A DNA stretch of 64,000 bases from Tenrec ecaudatus (taxonomy: Eukaryota; Chordata; Mammalia; Afrosoricida; Tenrecidae). The position numbers and the translations under genes are program-made. The notes under the pieces are model-generated. The model had not been told where the DNA came from and did not search any database. It was given only the letters and a program-made list of their open reading frames with translations. Within the stretch, counting starts at the first letter, position 1. The number at the start of each line of letters is the position of its first letter. The stretch covers positions 51,247,258 to 51,311,257 of the forward strand of contig NC_134536.1 of NCBI RefSeq assembly GCF_050624435.1. The letters run 5' to 3'. Positions 20,045 to 30,650 of this stretch are shown here, one piece after another.

Positions 20045-20419
20045 GAATAAATTTTAAATGGATCAGAAGGGAGAGCAAATGATAAAATGCTACATTTTAA
20101 TGAAGCTGCATTTGCAACAATTTACATTCCAATGTACTCTGCAAGATAGCAAGCTATTCACATCCCTGCTTTATGGTTGGTGGAGAGGCTCCAGACTTAG
20201 CCCACATGCATATCCCCTTCACGCTTCCTTTTTTTAAGTAAACTAGATTTAAAACAAACGGGGCAAAAGGGAGACCAAAAGATAAGCTATTGCATTTTAA
20301 GCAAACTGTATCTGCCATAATCAACTCCACAGTGTTCTCTGTCTGATAACAAGGCCATTCACATCTCCAGACTGTGGTCGGATGGATTCGCTGGAAGCTT
20401 GATCCATATGTAGACCCTG
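20045..20419. repeat. Diverged tandem pair of about 175-bp units
   Basis: Unit 1 (about 20045-20218) and unit 2 (about 20243-20419) share the same order of blocks: 'gataaaatgctacatttt' against 'gataagctattgcatttt', 'ctgcatttgcaacaattt' against 'ctgtatctgccataatc', 'gcaagctattcacatcc' against 'aaggccattcacatctc', and a terminal 'ccacatgcatatcccc' against 'ccatatgtagaccctg'. I do not recognise the family. Confidence 0.5.
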
Positions 20420-20522
20420 CAAATGGATCTGGGGCTTTCACGGTTATCCATGGCCTTCTGCAAGCTGGGGGTTCACAGTTTAAGCTCTGAAAGCATCCCT
20501 TCCTTTGGATAGGGCTGGGTAA

Positions 20523-20641
20523 AAACTAAATTGAAAGTGTCTAATTAGGATCATATTACAGGTCATATTATCTCCTTCATATTATCTCCTATGTAAGTAT
20601 TTTAGGTGTGTATCGAACCCTGACCCCACCCCATTTGAGGT
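20523..20641 (+). repeat. Left arm of an inverted repeat flanking the Tigger element
   Basis: By eye, this arm aligns with the reverse complement of 22304-22411 over about 110 bp with small gaps. The core cccaccccatttgaggt (20625-20641) is a perfect 17-bp match. Other shared blocks are 'gtctaat..ggatcatatta' and 'ctatgtaagta'. Confidence 0.65.
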
Positions 20642-20662
20642 TAAAATGGGGCTTTAAAACTA

Positions 20663-22077
20663 CCGTATACACTCAAATATAAGCCGACCCGAGTATAAGC
20701 TTATATGCTGTCCTCACTGAAATCGCCGTCATCACCATCACTGCTGTCAGTTTCATACAAAGCACAGTCTTCACTGCCATCCATAGCATTACTAATACTA
20801 CATTTCAAGAAGGCACGTCGCACCATGTCTTCTGGAATGTCTTCCCATGCATCTCGAACCCACTTTGCTATTGACTCTATGTCAGGCTTCATGAGATGTC
20901 CTCCTTTTGTTTGTTAGTCAGGCTTGACCAGGTGACATCCATTCATGCCACATCCTTCGACACACGGTCTTTAAAAGGCTTATTCAAAGATACATCCAGA
21001 GGCGGCAATACAGATAGACATAAACCCACCTGGAATAACGGCTAAAGTAACTTTACTAGATTTTGCCAATTTTTTTTTTATGTCCCCTGATAGGTACGCT
21101 CTGAACATATCCCAAACAACTAATGATGGCTTTTTTATTTATGACTGCTCCTGGTTGTTGGTTCCAAACTTCTTCCAGCCATTTTTTTTGTTCAGTCTTC
21201 ATCCATCCAGCCTTTAACGTGTGCAAGCACAGTAATTCTTGGTGGGAAATTGACCTTTTTAGGCAAGGTCTTTCTTTTAAAAATAATGAGAGGACACAGC
21301 TTATTTCCATTAGCCAAACATGATAGAACAACTGTAAAGTGTTTTTTTTTTCATTTCCTGTTGTTTGAGAAAAATGTTTGTTTTTTTTCTCCTAAATTTG
21401 CCACAGTTCTGTTGCTTAGAAGATCAAAAGTCATGGCAGTTTCATCCATATTCCCAATATCTGCCAGGTCATAATTATGAATCATTCTTTGTTTTATAAT
21501 AAATGACTGGAATGATATAATTTTTTCTTCACGGTCTTGTGGCAATTTCTGGGAAATCTTTGTTCTTTGTCTCAAACATAGTAGGCCAAACCTATTCATG
21601 AAGCAGCGGGTACACCATCCTGCTGACACAGCAAATTTTTCAATGCCTGGTGCTTTATATTTGTCATCCTTAGCCATTTATAGAGCACGTATGCGGATTC
21701 CAATTCGTGTTAAGCAGTGATAATTTTGATGACACTCCATAACCCATTTATGCAATTCACTCTCTAGAGCCCCATAAAAAGACATTAAACCACGACAAGT
21801 TTTTTTAGCTTTTGGAATCTGTTGCAAGTCATTCTTCATTTTCTGCCACTCCCTAACTTGCTTTTCATCAACACAGAATTCCCTACTTGCAATACTGTTT
21901 TTGCTCTCTTCTGCTCTTGACACAACCTTCATTTTGAAACTGCAATCACCCGCGAGATAATGGGCACTCATCCCGTACACCTCACTAGGGTACCACTGAC
22001 CCGTGTATAAGCTGATCCCCAGTTTTTCAACACATACTTTGTGCTGAAAAACTCTGCTTATACACGAGCATGTATGG
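20663..22077 (-). mobile_element. Pogo/Tigger DNA transposon
   Basis: A 1415-bp element with 24-bp imperfect terminal inverted repeats: CCGTATACACTC at the left, and CCATACATGCTC when the right end is reverse-complemented. TA dinucleotides at 20661-20662 and 22078-22079 are the target duplication of the Tc1/mariner superfamily. A subterminal hairpin is visible at 22021-22053 (agtttttcaacaca pairing with tgtgctgaaaaact). It encodes a frameshifted pogo-type transposase on the minus strand. Two short non-autonomous relatives occur at 14970 and 48079. The element itself is no longer coding-competent. Confidence 0.9.
20701..22030 (-). pseudogene. Pogo/Tigger transposase pseudogene
   Basis: The transposase binds the terminal repeats and performs cut-and-paste. 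In reading order, the N-terminal helix-turn-helix part is at about 22000-21700 (FKMKVVSRAEES, REFCVDEKQVREWQK). The CENP-B-type second DNA-binding part follows (about 21677-21530; WCTRCFMNRFGL, RQRTKISQKLP). The catalytic core holds the first aspartate in IGNMDET, the second in VWDMF (near 21115, in another frame) and the third in PPLDVS (near 21010, in a third frame). The C-terminal region is open at 20892-20701 and ends in an acidic DSSDGDDGDFSED tail. There are at least three frame breaks and internal stops. The short gaps between the open pieces suggest moderate rather than extreme age. All three catalytic positions can be found, so this is a dead copy of a once active element. Confidence 0.88.
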
Positions 22078-22303
22078 TATTTTGACATAGGAGACCTCAC
22101 TTTAGCTGGGGCCAGTTTTTCCAGATTAGGAGACAGAGAGAAGGCAATTCACATTGCAACATTATGTTAAGGACACCCAAATGACTAGACACTGCTACTT
22201 GTGTAATAATGAACCTTAATTGAACTTCAAGATGAGGGGAGGTAGACATGCATAACTTAGAGAAGATAATTATTTTATGTTGGGGGTAAAACTGGGAGCA
22301 GCC

Positions 22304-22411
22304 ACCTCAAATGGGGTGGGAGACATGATAAACACCCAAAGCTACTTACATAGTACCTAAGGAGAGCATATGGCTCATAATATGATCCAGATTAGACATG
22401 TTCAGTCTAGT
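22304..22411 (-). repeat. Right arm of an inverted repeat flanking the Tigger element
   Basis: Reverse complement of the arm at 20523-20641, with the perfect 17-bp core at 22304-22320. The 22080-22303 sequence lies between this arm and the transposon and is unassigned. Confidence 0.65.
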
Positions 22412-22930
22412 GTCTCTCCAGCCCTTGATGACCTAGTCATGGTCCTATAGATTACTGAGACTTTAGACTGTTCTTTTGAGGTATCTGATATCTTTCATAG
22501 GACACACCATGGAAACCCCAGTAAGGGAACTGTGCTTTCCCTCAAATGAAAACTCCCTAATCTGAGAAGAAGTAGATGAGTATTAACCCAAAGTTACAGA
22601 AATAGACTTTTAGGGTTCCCAATGAATGGCGGCTGAGGGGTGCCATATATTGACCCTTTTAGTTCCCTCCTTACTTACCATGACACTAGGAATCTGGTAA
22701 GCATAGTTCAGACTCAGGCTCAGTCATTTCTAGTGCAAGAAAAGTGCAATGCCTTGTTGCAGCTCTAAAGGGTGAATAAACAACTAGTGAATGTGATTGT
22801 GAAGAACTTATCTTCAGTGGGTATTGGACCAATCATATCTACATTAGAGAACATTTACCTAACATTTAAGGCCGCTTCACCTACGGTGGTTACCTACTCA
22901 GATTGTGGTATCTTACTTAAAGGTGGTGGC
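22412..22930. other. Unassigned, moderately complex
   Basis: No gene seen. It may be the continuation of the same unknown repeat whose inner part forms the inverted arm just upstream. Confidence 0.4.
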
Positions 22931-23447
22931 TGGGTTAGTCTGGGTATTTTAGAGAAACAAATCCCCAGAAACCCATGTATAAGAGAGAGTTTTATATAAA
23001 GTTAAGTGCACATCAGGAAAACATCCCAACCCAGTGCTTCCCGACCCCCAAGTCCAACATTAACCCATATGTCTGACATCAAGCCAAAAAGTCCTACTCC
23101 ATCTCACAGAATACACACTATGACCCCGACTGCAGGTGGAAAGCCAAATTAGTGAACGTGTAAGTATCTCAGCACTGGCAGGGGTCTCCACACGGCTGCT
23201 CCAGCACCCAGGGCTGTATTGGGGTAGGTCCATGCGGCTTCTCCTCATGGATGTCTTGCAGGAATTGAGCCTTGCCAGCTGAAGCAGGGAACTGGCTAAG
23301 GCAGCTGCATCGTGGTCTGGCCACCAGAAAGCAAGAGACCCTAGAACTAGAAAGATGAGGCTCACCAAGTCATTTCTCTCTCCACCCTTCAATTAACTCC
23401 ACATGTGTTTATTGGCCAGGTTGACACAATAAACTTTAACTATGTCA
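22931..23447 (-). mobile_element. Solo LTR, variant B
   Basis: A 517-bp relative of family A: the left end TGGGTTAGTCTGGG and the 'gcactggcaggggtctccac' block are shared. The other half is different: 'ctggccaccagaaagcaag', 'attggccaggttgacaca', end ACTATGTCA. It is flanked by GTGGC (22926-22930) and GTGCC (23448-23452), a 4/5-matched duplication. The divergent half resembles the element at 42850-43415. Confidence 0.7.
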
Positions 23448-23989
23448 GTGCCCATTGTGCCACTTTGAATGTGAATGACTCCTGACAGCCCTGCCCACAA
23501 TCCAATTTCATGCATCAGGATTCTCAGTTTCTTTCCAGTCTATCATTCTATGTTTCTAACTTGTAATTTTTTTCCATTATAGTTACCATGAAGAATATTC
23601 CAAATTGTGAAAATTTCAGTCCATTCATCTTTCACCTTGTCAGACATAAGAGAACCAACTCAAGACTCTTTATTGAAGGACCAGTAGAAGTTGTCTATAA
23701 ATTAGATATTCTTATTTCGGGAAATGGCTATCACAACAAATAAACTTCGCCCAAAGATAGGCCATATGGTCCCATTAGGAATACCACTAGCATTTAAAGA
23801 AGAAATAAAACAATTTATTTTCAAACTATTACAAAATGTGAAGGATTGGAGCCTTTAATATTTCATTCTCTGTGGCCACTGTTATCCAGATCGCAAAGTC
23901 AGATAAATGTAAACAAACCCTGCAAAGTTGTATATTTATATGTATAGAAGCAAAAATACTCTTAAATGCTACAAAATCAAATCCAACAT

Positions 23990-25230
23990 CATACTCAAAT
24001 GATAATACATCATATCAAGTGATATTTTCCCCAGGAATGAAAGGGAAATACAATAAAGGAAACATAAAGTAATAAATCACATCAATGAAATGAAGCAGAG
24101 TAAATAAAGTCCCCATCACGCCCCCCAAAAAACATTTAAATTCACACAGAAAAGCGTTTGACAAAATCCAACCAGTTTTTATACGGAAAGTACTCAGCGA
24201 AATTGTAATTCAATTACTCAACATGATGAAGAGAAATGAGCCTGGCACAACTGGATAACCACATGCAAAAGCAGGGTTGGAACTATGTCATAACAACACA
24301 TACAATCGCAATTAAAAACACACCAGTGACCTACATATAAAGCGTTGGGACATGCTTTTGGACAATAGATGCGTAGATATTACACCAGAAGCAACTAAAG
24401 ACTGGACTTTGACAGAGTTGAAAACATTTGTGTGTCAAAGAACTTTATGATGAAAGTAAAAACCCACAACCCACAAAATGGGGAAATATGTGGAAAGCAT
24501 TGATTGACAAAGGCTTGATATTGAGTGTATATTTGTATACTTAGAACCCTTACAACTAGCAAGACAAAAACAGCCAGCCTAATTATAACTGGGGTAAATA
24601 TTTTAAATAGACCTTTCTCTAAATCCAAGCTACCAACTGGCAAGCAATCAAATGAAAAAAAATGTTCAGAATCATAAGTTATCAGGTAAGTAAATGCAAA
24701 TTAAAGTCACAACAAGATATCACTTTATATCTGTATATACTCTAGGATGGCTATTAAAATTAATAAAATAACAAGTGTTGGGGAGGATGTGTAGAAATTG
24801 GGACATTCAATCACTGCTGCTAGGAGTGTAAACTGGTGAAGCTCTGACATGAAACAGTTTGGTGACTCCTCATGAAGTGAAACATTGAATTACCATGCCA
24901 CGTGGCGATTGTACCTCTATGCACATACACAAGTCAGATGTAATTCAAGCAGGCACCAGCACACCAATGTTCCCTGTAGCAAACTTCACAATAGTAAAGA
25001 GTGGAGGCAATGCAACATGCCTATGATGAAGCCTTATTGAGCTATAAGAGAAATGATTTTATACCACATGCTACCCCACGAATGAACTTTGATAACAGTA
25101 TGCTTAGTGAAATGTCTGAGACACAGAGAACAAATATTGTAGAAGATCATTTGCATGAAATATATGGAAGAAGCAAATCCATCAAGACTATATAAGGATC
25201 CAGGTTACAGAAGATGCTACGGAGGGGAGA
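23990..25230 (+). mobile_element. Old L1 fragment, ORF2 3' half
   Basis: Ordered L1 ORF2 landmarks: 'cacagaaaagcgtttgaca', 'gcctggcacaactgg', 'tggaaagcattgattgacaa' (SDKGLI region), 'aatgcaaattaaagtcaca', 'gtgttggggaggatgtgtag' and 'cactgctgctaggagtgt' (knuckle region), then 'acgaatgaactttgataac'. It is heavily mutated and older than the L1 at 8.2 kb. Confidence 0.8.
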
Positions 25231-25825
25231 ATAGAGAGCAGAATAATACATAAAATAGTATTTTCAGCATAAATCCCTCACAGTTTACTTTCTCTGACCT
25301 TATCTCTGCTAAAATACAACACACTCCAAACCGTATACTCACATATTTTCTAGAAGTTGCTAAAAAATGTGTGTAGAAAAGCTGGAGGGAACTGGGTACA
25401 GTGACGGTATACTCACCCACAACTTTATAGTCAGCACACTGGAAGGAAGATTTACTCAACCATCGCGTTGTTACAGCTTCTGAGTCCTACAGGATTTTGT
25501 AGGCATGATATGTGTATTTACCCATCTTGCAATTGGCAACTTCTTCATGATAAAACTCAACTCAGCAAGAATATATACTTGTCTATTCTTAAACCAGGTC
25601 TGGATTTATGGTAACTTTTACATTCTAGAAACTATGCACTCATTCTCTTTGCCAATTCAGGTTTTAGTACAATTGCAGGTTTTCAACTTTATATATTTTG
25701 TGATTATTTAATTGAGCATTTGTTATACACGCATTGGAAACAGAATGGTGTATATTATTTCAAATATGGTAAAAATTGTTGTTTTACAAGAAACTAATAT
25801 GAAAGACCAATATGTGAATATGGGT
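25231..25825. other. No feature recognised
   Basis: AT-rich; short open frames only, no recognisable homology. Confidence 0.45.
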
Positions 25826-25992
25826 ATACCCCAAATCCACTGTCATTCGGCTGATTCAGATTCACAGTGAATCTATGTACAGTTGGAGAGTCTTTAGGGA
25901 ATAGACAGCCTTATACTTCTCCCTGGGAAGAGCTGGTGGACTTGATCCTCTGACCTTCTGTCCAATACTTCATAGCTAGTACTATCAGGGTG
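25826..25992 (-). repeat. AfroSINE, decayed
   Basis: Inverted copy: 'ccaaatccactgtcattcgg', 'cagattcacagtgaatctat', 'gggaagagctggtggactt', ending near 'ctagtactatcaggg'. Confidence 0.65.
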
Positions 25993-26299
25993 TAGAAAGT
26001 TATAAAAGTGGAATTTGTAGCATAAATATAGAAGAATTACCCATAGTTGAAATACCATAAATTTTGGTAATCAGAGTGAGACAAACTTCTGATTAATATT
26101 GCATATTATCGTTAGATAACATGATCTAGAAGAGACTCTCATTAAAATCAAACAGTATGGGCGGTGGCAGTGGTGGAGAAATTGCATTATACTTTGATTT
26201 ATGAGGGCCATGTATGCATAAGAGTATAACTGTGCTTTGTCTAGTTTCAATGGATTTATCAATTATTAGATCGACCTTCCAAGAGGCCTCTATTATTTT

Positions 26300-27345
26300 T
26301 AGGTGTTATTGAGTCAGTTACCACCCATCATGGTCTTATGCACAACAGAGAGCAGCAAATGTCCTTATCCTGAGCCCATGGTTGCAGCCATGATGCCAAT
26401 CTATCTTGTTGAAGGTTTTACTCATTTTTGCTGCCACTTTACCAAACATATGTCCTTCTCCAGGAACTGGTCTCTGCTGACAACATGCCTAAAACATGTG
26501 AGACAAAGTCTATCATCCTTGACTCTAAGGAGCACTCTGGTCATTCTTCCAAGATAAATAGTTTGTCCTTTTAGTAGGTCATGGTACTTTCAATATCTTT
26601 CTCCAGGACCATAATTCAAATGCAGCTGTCTTTCTTCAGTTTTCCTTACTTAATGTCCAACTTGCACATGCCTATGAGGCAAGTGAAAATATCATGGTTT
26701 GGGTCAAATGCATCTTAGTCCTCAACGTGGAATCTTTGCTTTTCAAGACATTAAGGAGTCCCCGAGCAGCGTATTTACTTAATGCAATGTATCAATTCAT
26801 CTCTTGACTGCTGCTACCATGAGCACTGGTTGTGGATCCGAAAGACAAAATCCTTTACAATGTCAACCTTTTCTCTTATTATGGTGTTACCTATTGGTCC
26901 AGTTGTGAGGATATTGGTCTTCTTTGCTTTGAATAACCCATCCCGAGGTCTGCAATCCTTGATCTTCATCAGCCAATGTTTTATGTCCGCCTCAATTTTA
27001 GCAATCAAGTTTGTGTCATCTGCATATGGCCGGTCCTTAATAAACCTTGCTCCAGTCCTGGCGCCATGCTCTTTTTCATCTAAGCCAGATTTTCTGATTA
27101 CTTGTTCAGCATACGTATGGAGTAAGTACAGTAAGAAGATACAACCCTGGTGAACACTGGTCCTCATGGCACACCACGCAGCATTCCCTTGTTCCCTTCT
27201 CCCAACTACCTCTTGATCCATGCACGAGGTCTGCATGAGCACAATGGAGGGTTCCGGAATTCCCATTCTTCTCACGAGCATCCATAGTTTGCCATGAGCC
27301 ACATGGTCTAATAAGCTCGTGGATGTACTCACATAAGGGGCTTTC
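26300..27345 (-). mobile_element. RTE LINE fragment with reverse transcriptase core
   Basis: A minus-strand RTE 3' half. A 178-codon open frame (27350-26814) holds the reverse transcriptase signature: DHVAHGKLW, VHQGCIFLLYLLHTYAEQV, and PYADDTNLI with the catalytic YADD, then the thumb-like LMKIKD and a TTGPIGN segment. The rest toward the 3' end (26300-26810) is frame-broken. RTE LINEs also have an apurinic-type endonuclease, absent here. Confidence 0.85.
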
Positions 27346-28172
27346 TGCAAGGAAAAGGCTTTTCTTAGGGCAGAATCAGTTAAGACAAACCATGGCCAAT
27401 GATTTGTTAATAGCTAATTCATGTTGGTGCTGGACAGAAACTTTAACAGGCATGGCACAGGAGTTTAAGATCATGATGACATTTCTAACAAAGATAATGA
27501 CAGCAGCCCACGTAAATTTTATTTTTTACTTGGCAATCTATGAAATGTTCAGAATTAGGTTAAGAAAGGGTCAATGTGTTCATTTATACTAAGTTTAAGT
27601 CATATGCAAGAATTTTGTATAAGCAGCAAGCACAAAAATGAGATGTAATTCTTATTTATAATGTAACTTTATGACAAGGACAATATTAATTTCAGTTATA
27701 TTTACATCGTAAACTCCTTATATCCCTACATTTTTTCTTGAAATGTTTAAATAAGTATAAATCATCTAATTTATATTTGTACCGATTAAACATGTGCATA
27801 ATAAAATAAATCTCAGTGTTATATAGCAAAAGTAGAAATTCACATGCTCTTTGTGAGTTCTGGTTTTTCCTAAAACAAGTTTTCCATACTCATTTATCTC
27901 ATATATATACATATATATCTATATATCTATATATATTCACATTTTCATTACAGGTATTCCATACCACATTGTAAGTAGGGTCTCCAAAGAAGGGAGGTAT
28001 AATTGTATTCACAGGCCACAGTCAAAGTGATAATTTTGAAATTACATGTAAGAAAAGGGAAAGTAAGCTTTCACTCCACCTGTGGCCGTAATATAGACAG
28101 TTCACCGTGACTCTTGCCTGTTTGCTGTTGAGCTGTATTTCATCCTTATATACCAATTAATTATGAACACAT
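27346..28172. other. AT-rich with a TA-rich microsatellite
   Basis: Nothing recognised except a TATATA/TATC-type microsatellite at about 27900-27938. Confidence 0.5.
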
Positions 28173-28385
28173 AAACAAAAACCCAAATTCACTGACGTGA
28201 GTTTATCCCAGTTTACAGCAACCCTGCAAGGTGGGATAGAACTCACCCTGTGTGTTTCTAAGACTGTAACTCTTTATTACAGGAGTAGAAAACATTGTCT
28301 TTCTCCAATGCACCGGCGCATCATCATCAATAGCTAAACATCTGGTTAACAACCCAATGGAAACCACAATGCCACCAGGGCTCCG
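28173..28385 (-). repeat. AfroSINE
   Basis: Nearly full inverted copy: 'aaacccaaattcactgac', 'tttacagcaaccctgcaagg', 'tttctaagactgtaactct', 'ggagtagaaaacattgtctt', ending 'atgccaccagggctcc', the inverted tRNA-like head. This is one of the clearest copies. Confidence 0.9.
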
Positions 28386-29160
28386 TTTAACAATTATAGC
28401 CCCTGAAAAAATAGTCAAACATTTAAAAAACTGTGTTCTGAAAAAAGAAGTAGTATATTGGGATATAAGTGTGATAATACAGTTTTGTGACATTTTGACT
28501 AGGCCAGAATTCTCAGCAGTTGGACATTTTGGGGCTAGTAATTCCCCTTGATGTGACAAAACATAATTAAATCAACACCAAAACGAGAAAGGTTTTGAGC
28601 AGCCAAACAGTTGTAAGATTAAGTGTGAGTACAATGCCCTTACTCAGATCACAACATTCATACAATTGGAAGGAAGTTTCCTCAGGGTTGTACCCTACTT
28701 CCTATATAAGTACATGCTATGGAAATGTTAACCTGCTTTGTGGGACAGGTCCTGTATTACCACACTTATATACCAATATACTACTCCTTTCTTCAGGACA
28801 CTCACTTTGGTTCACCACTCTGGTCTTCAACCAGGGACATGATACTTGGCCTGCCAATATGGCAGTTAGCAATGGTCCACCATATTACCTGCTGACCTCA
28901 GATTCATTCATCTCTCCATCCAAAAGCCCAGCTGCTGACCGTGGATTCATCTGCCTCTACAGCCACCGGAGGTGCTCCTGCCAAGTTTGGGCTCATCACC
29001 CTCCGAAATGATATGTGGCAGGAACAGCCTCAAGCCTAACATCTGACGTGGGGAACTCAGACTGGATGTGTGCACTTCCGCAACTGTGCGCGCCATTTTC
29101 TTGGGTATATGTGCATGTGTGAGAGAGTGTGTGTGTGTGTATTTCTATATACATAGATAG
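28386..29160. other. Unassigned, GC-richer end
   Basis: No gene found. The 28595-29011 frame of 138 codons has no recognised domain. The GC-richer part at 28880-29100 resembles LTR sequence in composition and is followed by a short (GT)n run near 29135. Confidence 0.4.
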
Positions 29161-29177
29161 GTCTGTATATAAAAAAA

Positions 29178-29296
29178 TCTGTAAATATATCTTATGTTAA
29201 CATTTTGTGCGGTTGTGTCAACGTTTCCTGTTACCAGCTTTACTCAGCGAACTAACTCTTTGGTTATGTTGTTAATGTTTCTTACTATGGACCATT
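29178..29296 (+). repeat. Direct repeat, left copy
   Basis: About 119 bp that align by eye with 29902-30016: both begin 'tctgtaaat', carry 'gcattttg..' and 'tgtcaac' blocks, and end 'taatgtttcttactatggacca' against 'tagtatttcttattattgacca'. Family unknown. Confidence 0.6.
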
Positions 29297-29297
29297 A

Positions 29298-29495
29298 AAA
29301 ACTCAGAATCAAACTCATTACCAGGAAGTCAATTCCATCCTATAGTGACCCTATCATACAGAGTAGAATTGCCCCCTGTGGATTTAGGAGATGCTAAGTC
29401 TTTATGGGAGTAGAAAGCCTCATCCTTTTCTCATGAATTGGATAGTAGTTTTGAACTGCTGACTTTTTGATGAGCAGTCTAGTCACCAGGGATCA
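29298..29495 (-). repeat. AfroSINE
   Basis: Inverted copy: 'tcaattccatcctatagtga', 'acagagtagaattgccccct', 'gaactgctgactttttgatg', ending 'tctagtcaccaggga'. Confidence 0.8.
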
Positions 29496-29901
29496 ATGCG
29501 TTCTTTAATACTTTCCACTGCTGACTGGTCCTGCACCATTTTCACAATTGTTGTTAGAGTCATATAATCCATTTTTTAGAGAACCCAGCTTAACACATTA
29601 AGGAAACCTGGTTCGACGGACATTTCCCCACAATTGCCACTGAATTTTTTGCAACAATGAAAATTATCTTCATATCTTCTGTATCAAACAAACTTGATGA
29701 ATGTAACATATCATTCCAATTGAAGTTTCTGGCTATTATTTCATAAAGGAGGGTTGTATGAAAAGAAAAAAAGTAGGAAAGGATCAGATGTAAAATAAAA
29801 ATGGGTAGAAGTTGGAATGACAACTTTGTAGAGCATGAAAATGCTGCTCCTGAACTGTTGGACTCTCGGGAGAAAGCATGGTTTACTTGTCCCGGGAACG
29901 A

Positions 29902-30016
29902 TCTGTAAATCTTTTCTGCATTAGCATTTTGCACAATTATGTCAACATCCCCCATTAGAAGCTGTACCCAGTGGACTCATTGGTTAATTCATTAGTATTT
30001 CTTATTATTGACCAAT
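29902..30016 (+). repeat. Direct repeat, right copy
   Basis: Second copy of the 29178-29296 sequence in the same orientation, start-to-start spacing 724 bp. Confidence 0.6.
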
Positions 30017-30469
30017 ACATACTTTAATAACTTCCTTATGTTTCTGTATTGCAGGAAAACCTAGTGAGTTCCACGAAGTGGAACTAATGCTTGGCAAATT
30101 CATTTGCAAAGCAGTCAATAGAAATTTTGCACACCAAACAGAATATCTCTGGATCTGAACTGCTATAAAACTTGCAACACTTGCATGCCCATTTATGGAA
30201 AATAAGTATCCTAACAACTTGAGTGTAATTGTACTTGTCAGCAGCACCTATAACTTGAATGTAAGTTTTGAAGGACTACATTTATTATGTCAAAGGCAAA
30301 TTAGCAGCTGTTCAAATGGAGATGGTAGAACTTTAATACAACATCTGCAAAACAGCTTTACATCTCTGGAATCAGCTTTTTCTTAAGCCTGAAAGCATGC
30401 AGTGTTTCATTGAGAAACCGCTCCCTCCCTAGTCTCCCACAGTGTTTTCAGCCATCTATAGTAACGACT

Positions 30470-30650
30470 GGGGAGCCCTGGTGATGTAGCGGCGCGCTAT
30501 GAGCTGTGATCACCAAGTCAGCAGTTGAAAATCGCCAGCGATAGGGCTTCTCACGCTCATAAAGAGTTACATCATCAGAGACTCACAGGGGGATTCCATC
30601 CTGCCCTGTAGGGCCACTAGGAATCAACTTGATGGTAATGAGTTTAATGT
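30470..30650 (+). repeat. AfroSINE
   Basis: The tRNA-like head is clear: 'ggggagccctggtgatgtag', then 'accaagtcagcagttgaaaa', 'gggattccatcctgccct', and the tail 'gccactaggaatcaacttga'. Confidence 0.85.

Noticed and set aside
28595-29011. 138-codon plus-strand frame as a gene
   Set aside because: No domain, no splice context and no start context; the region resembles repeat-derived DNA.
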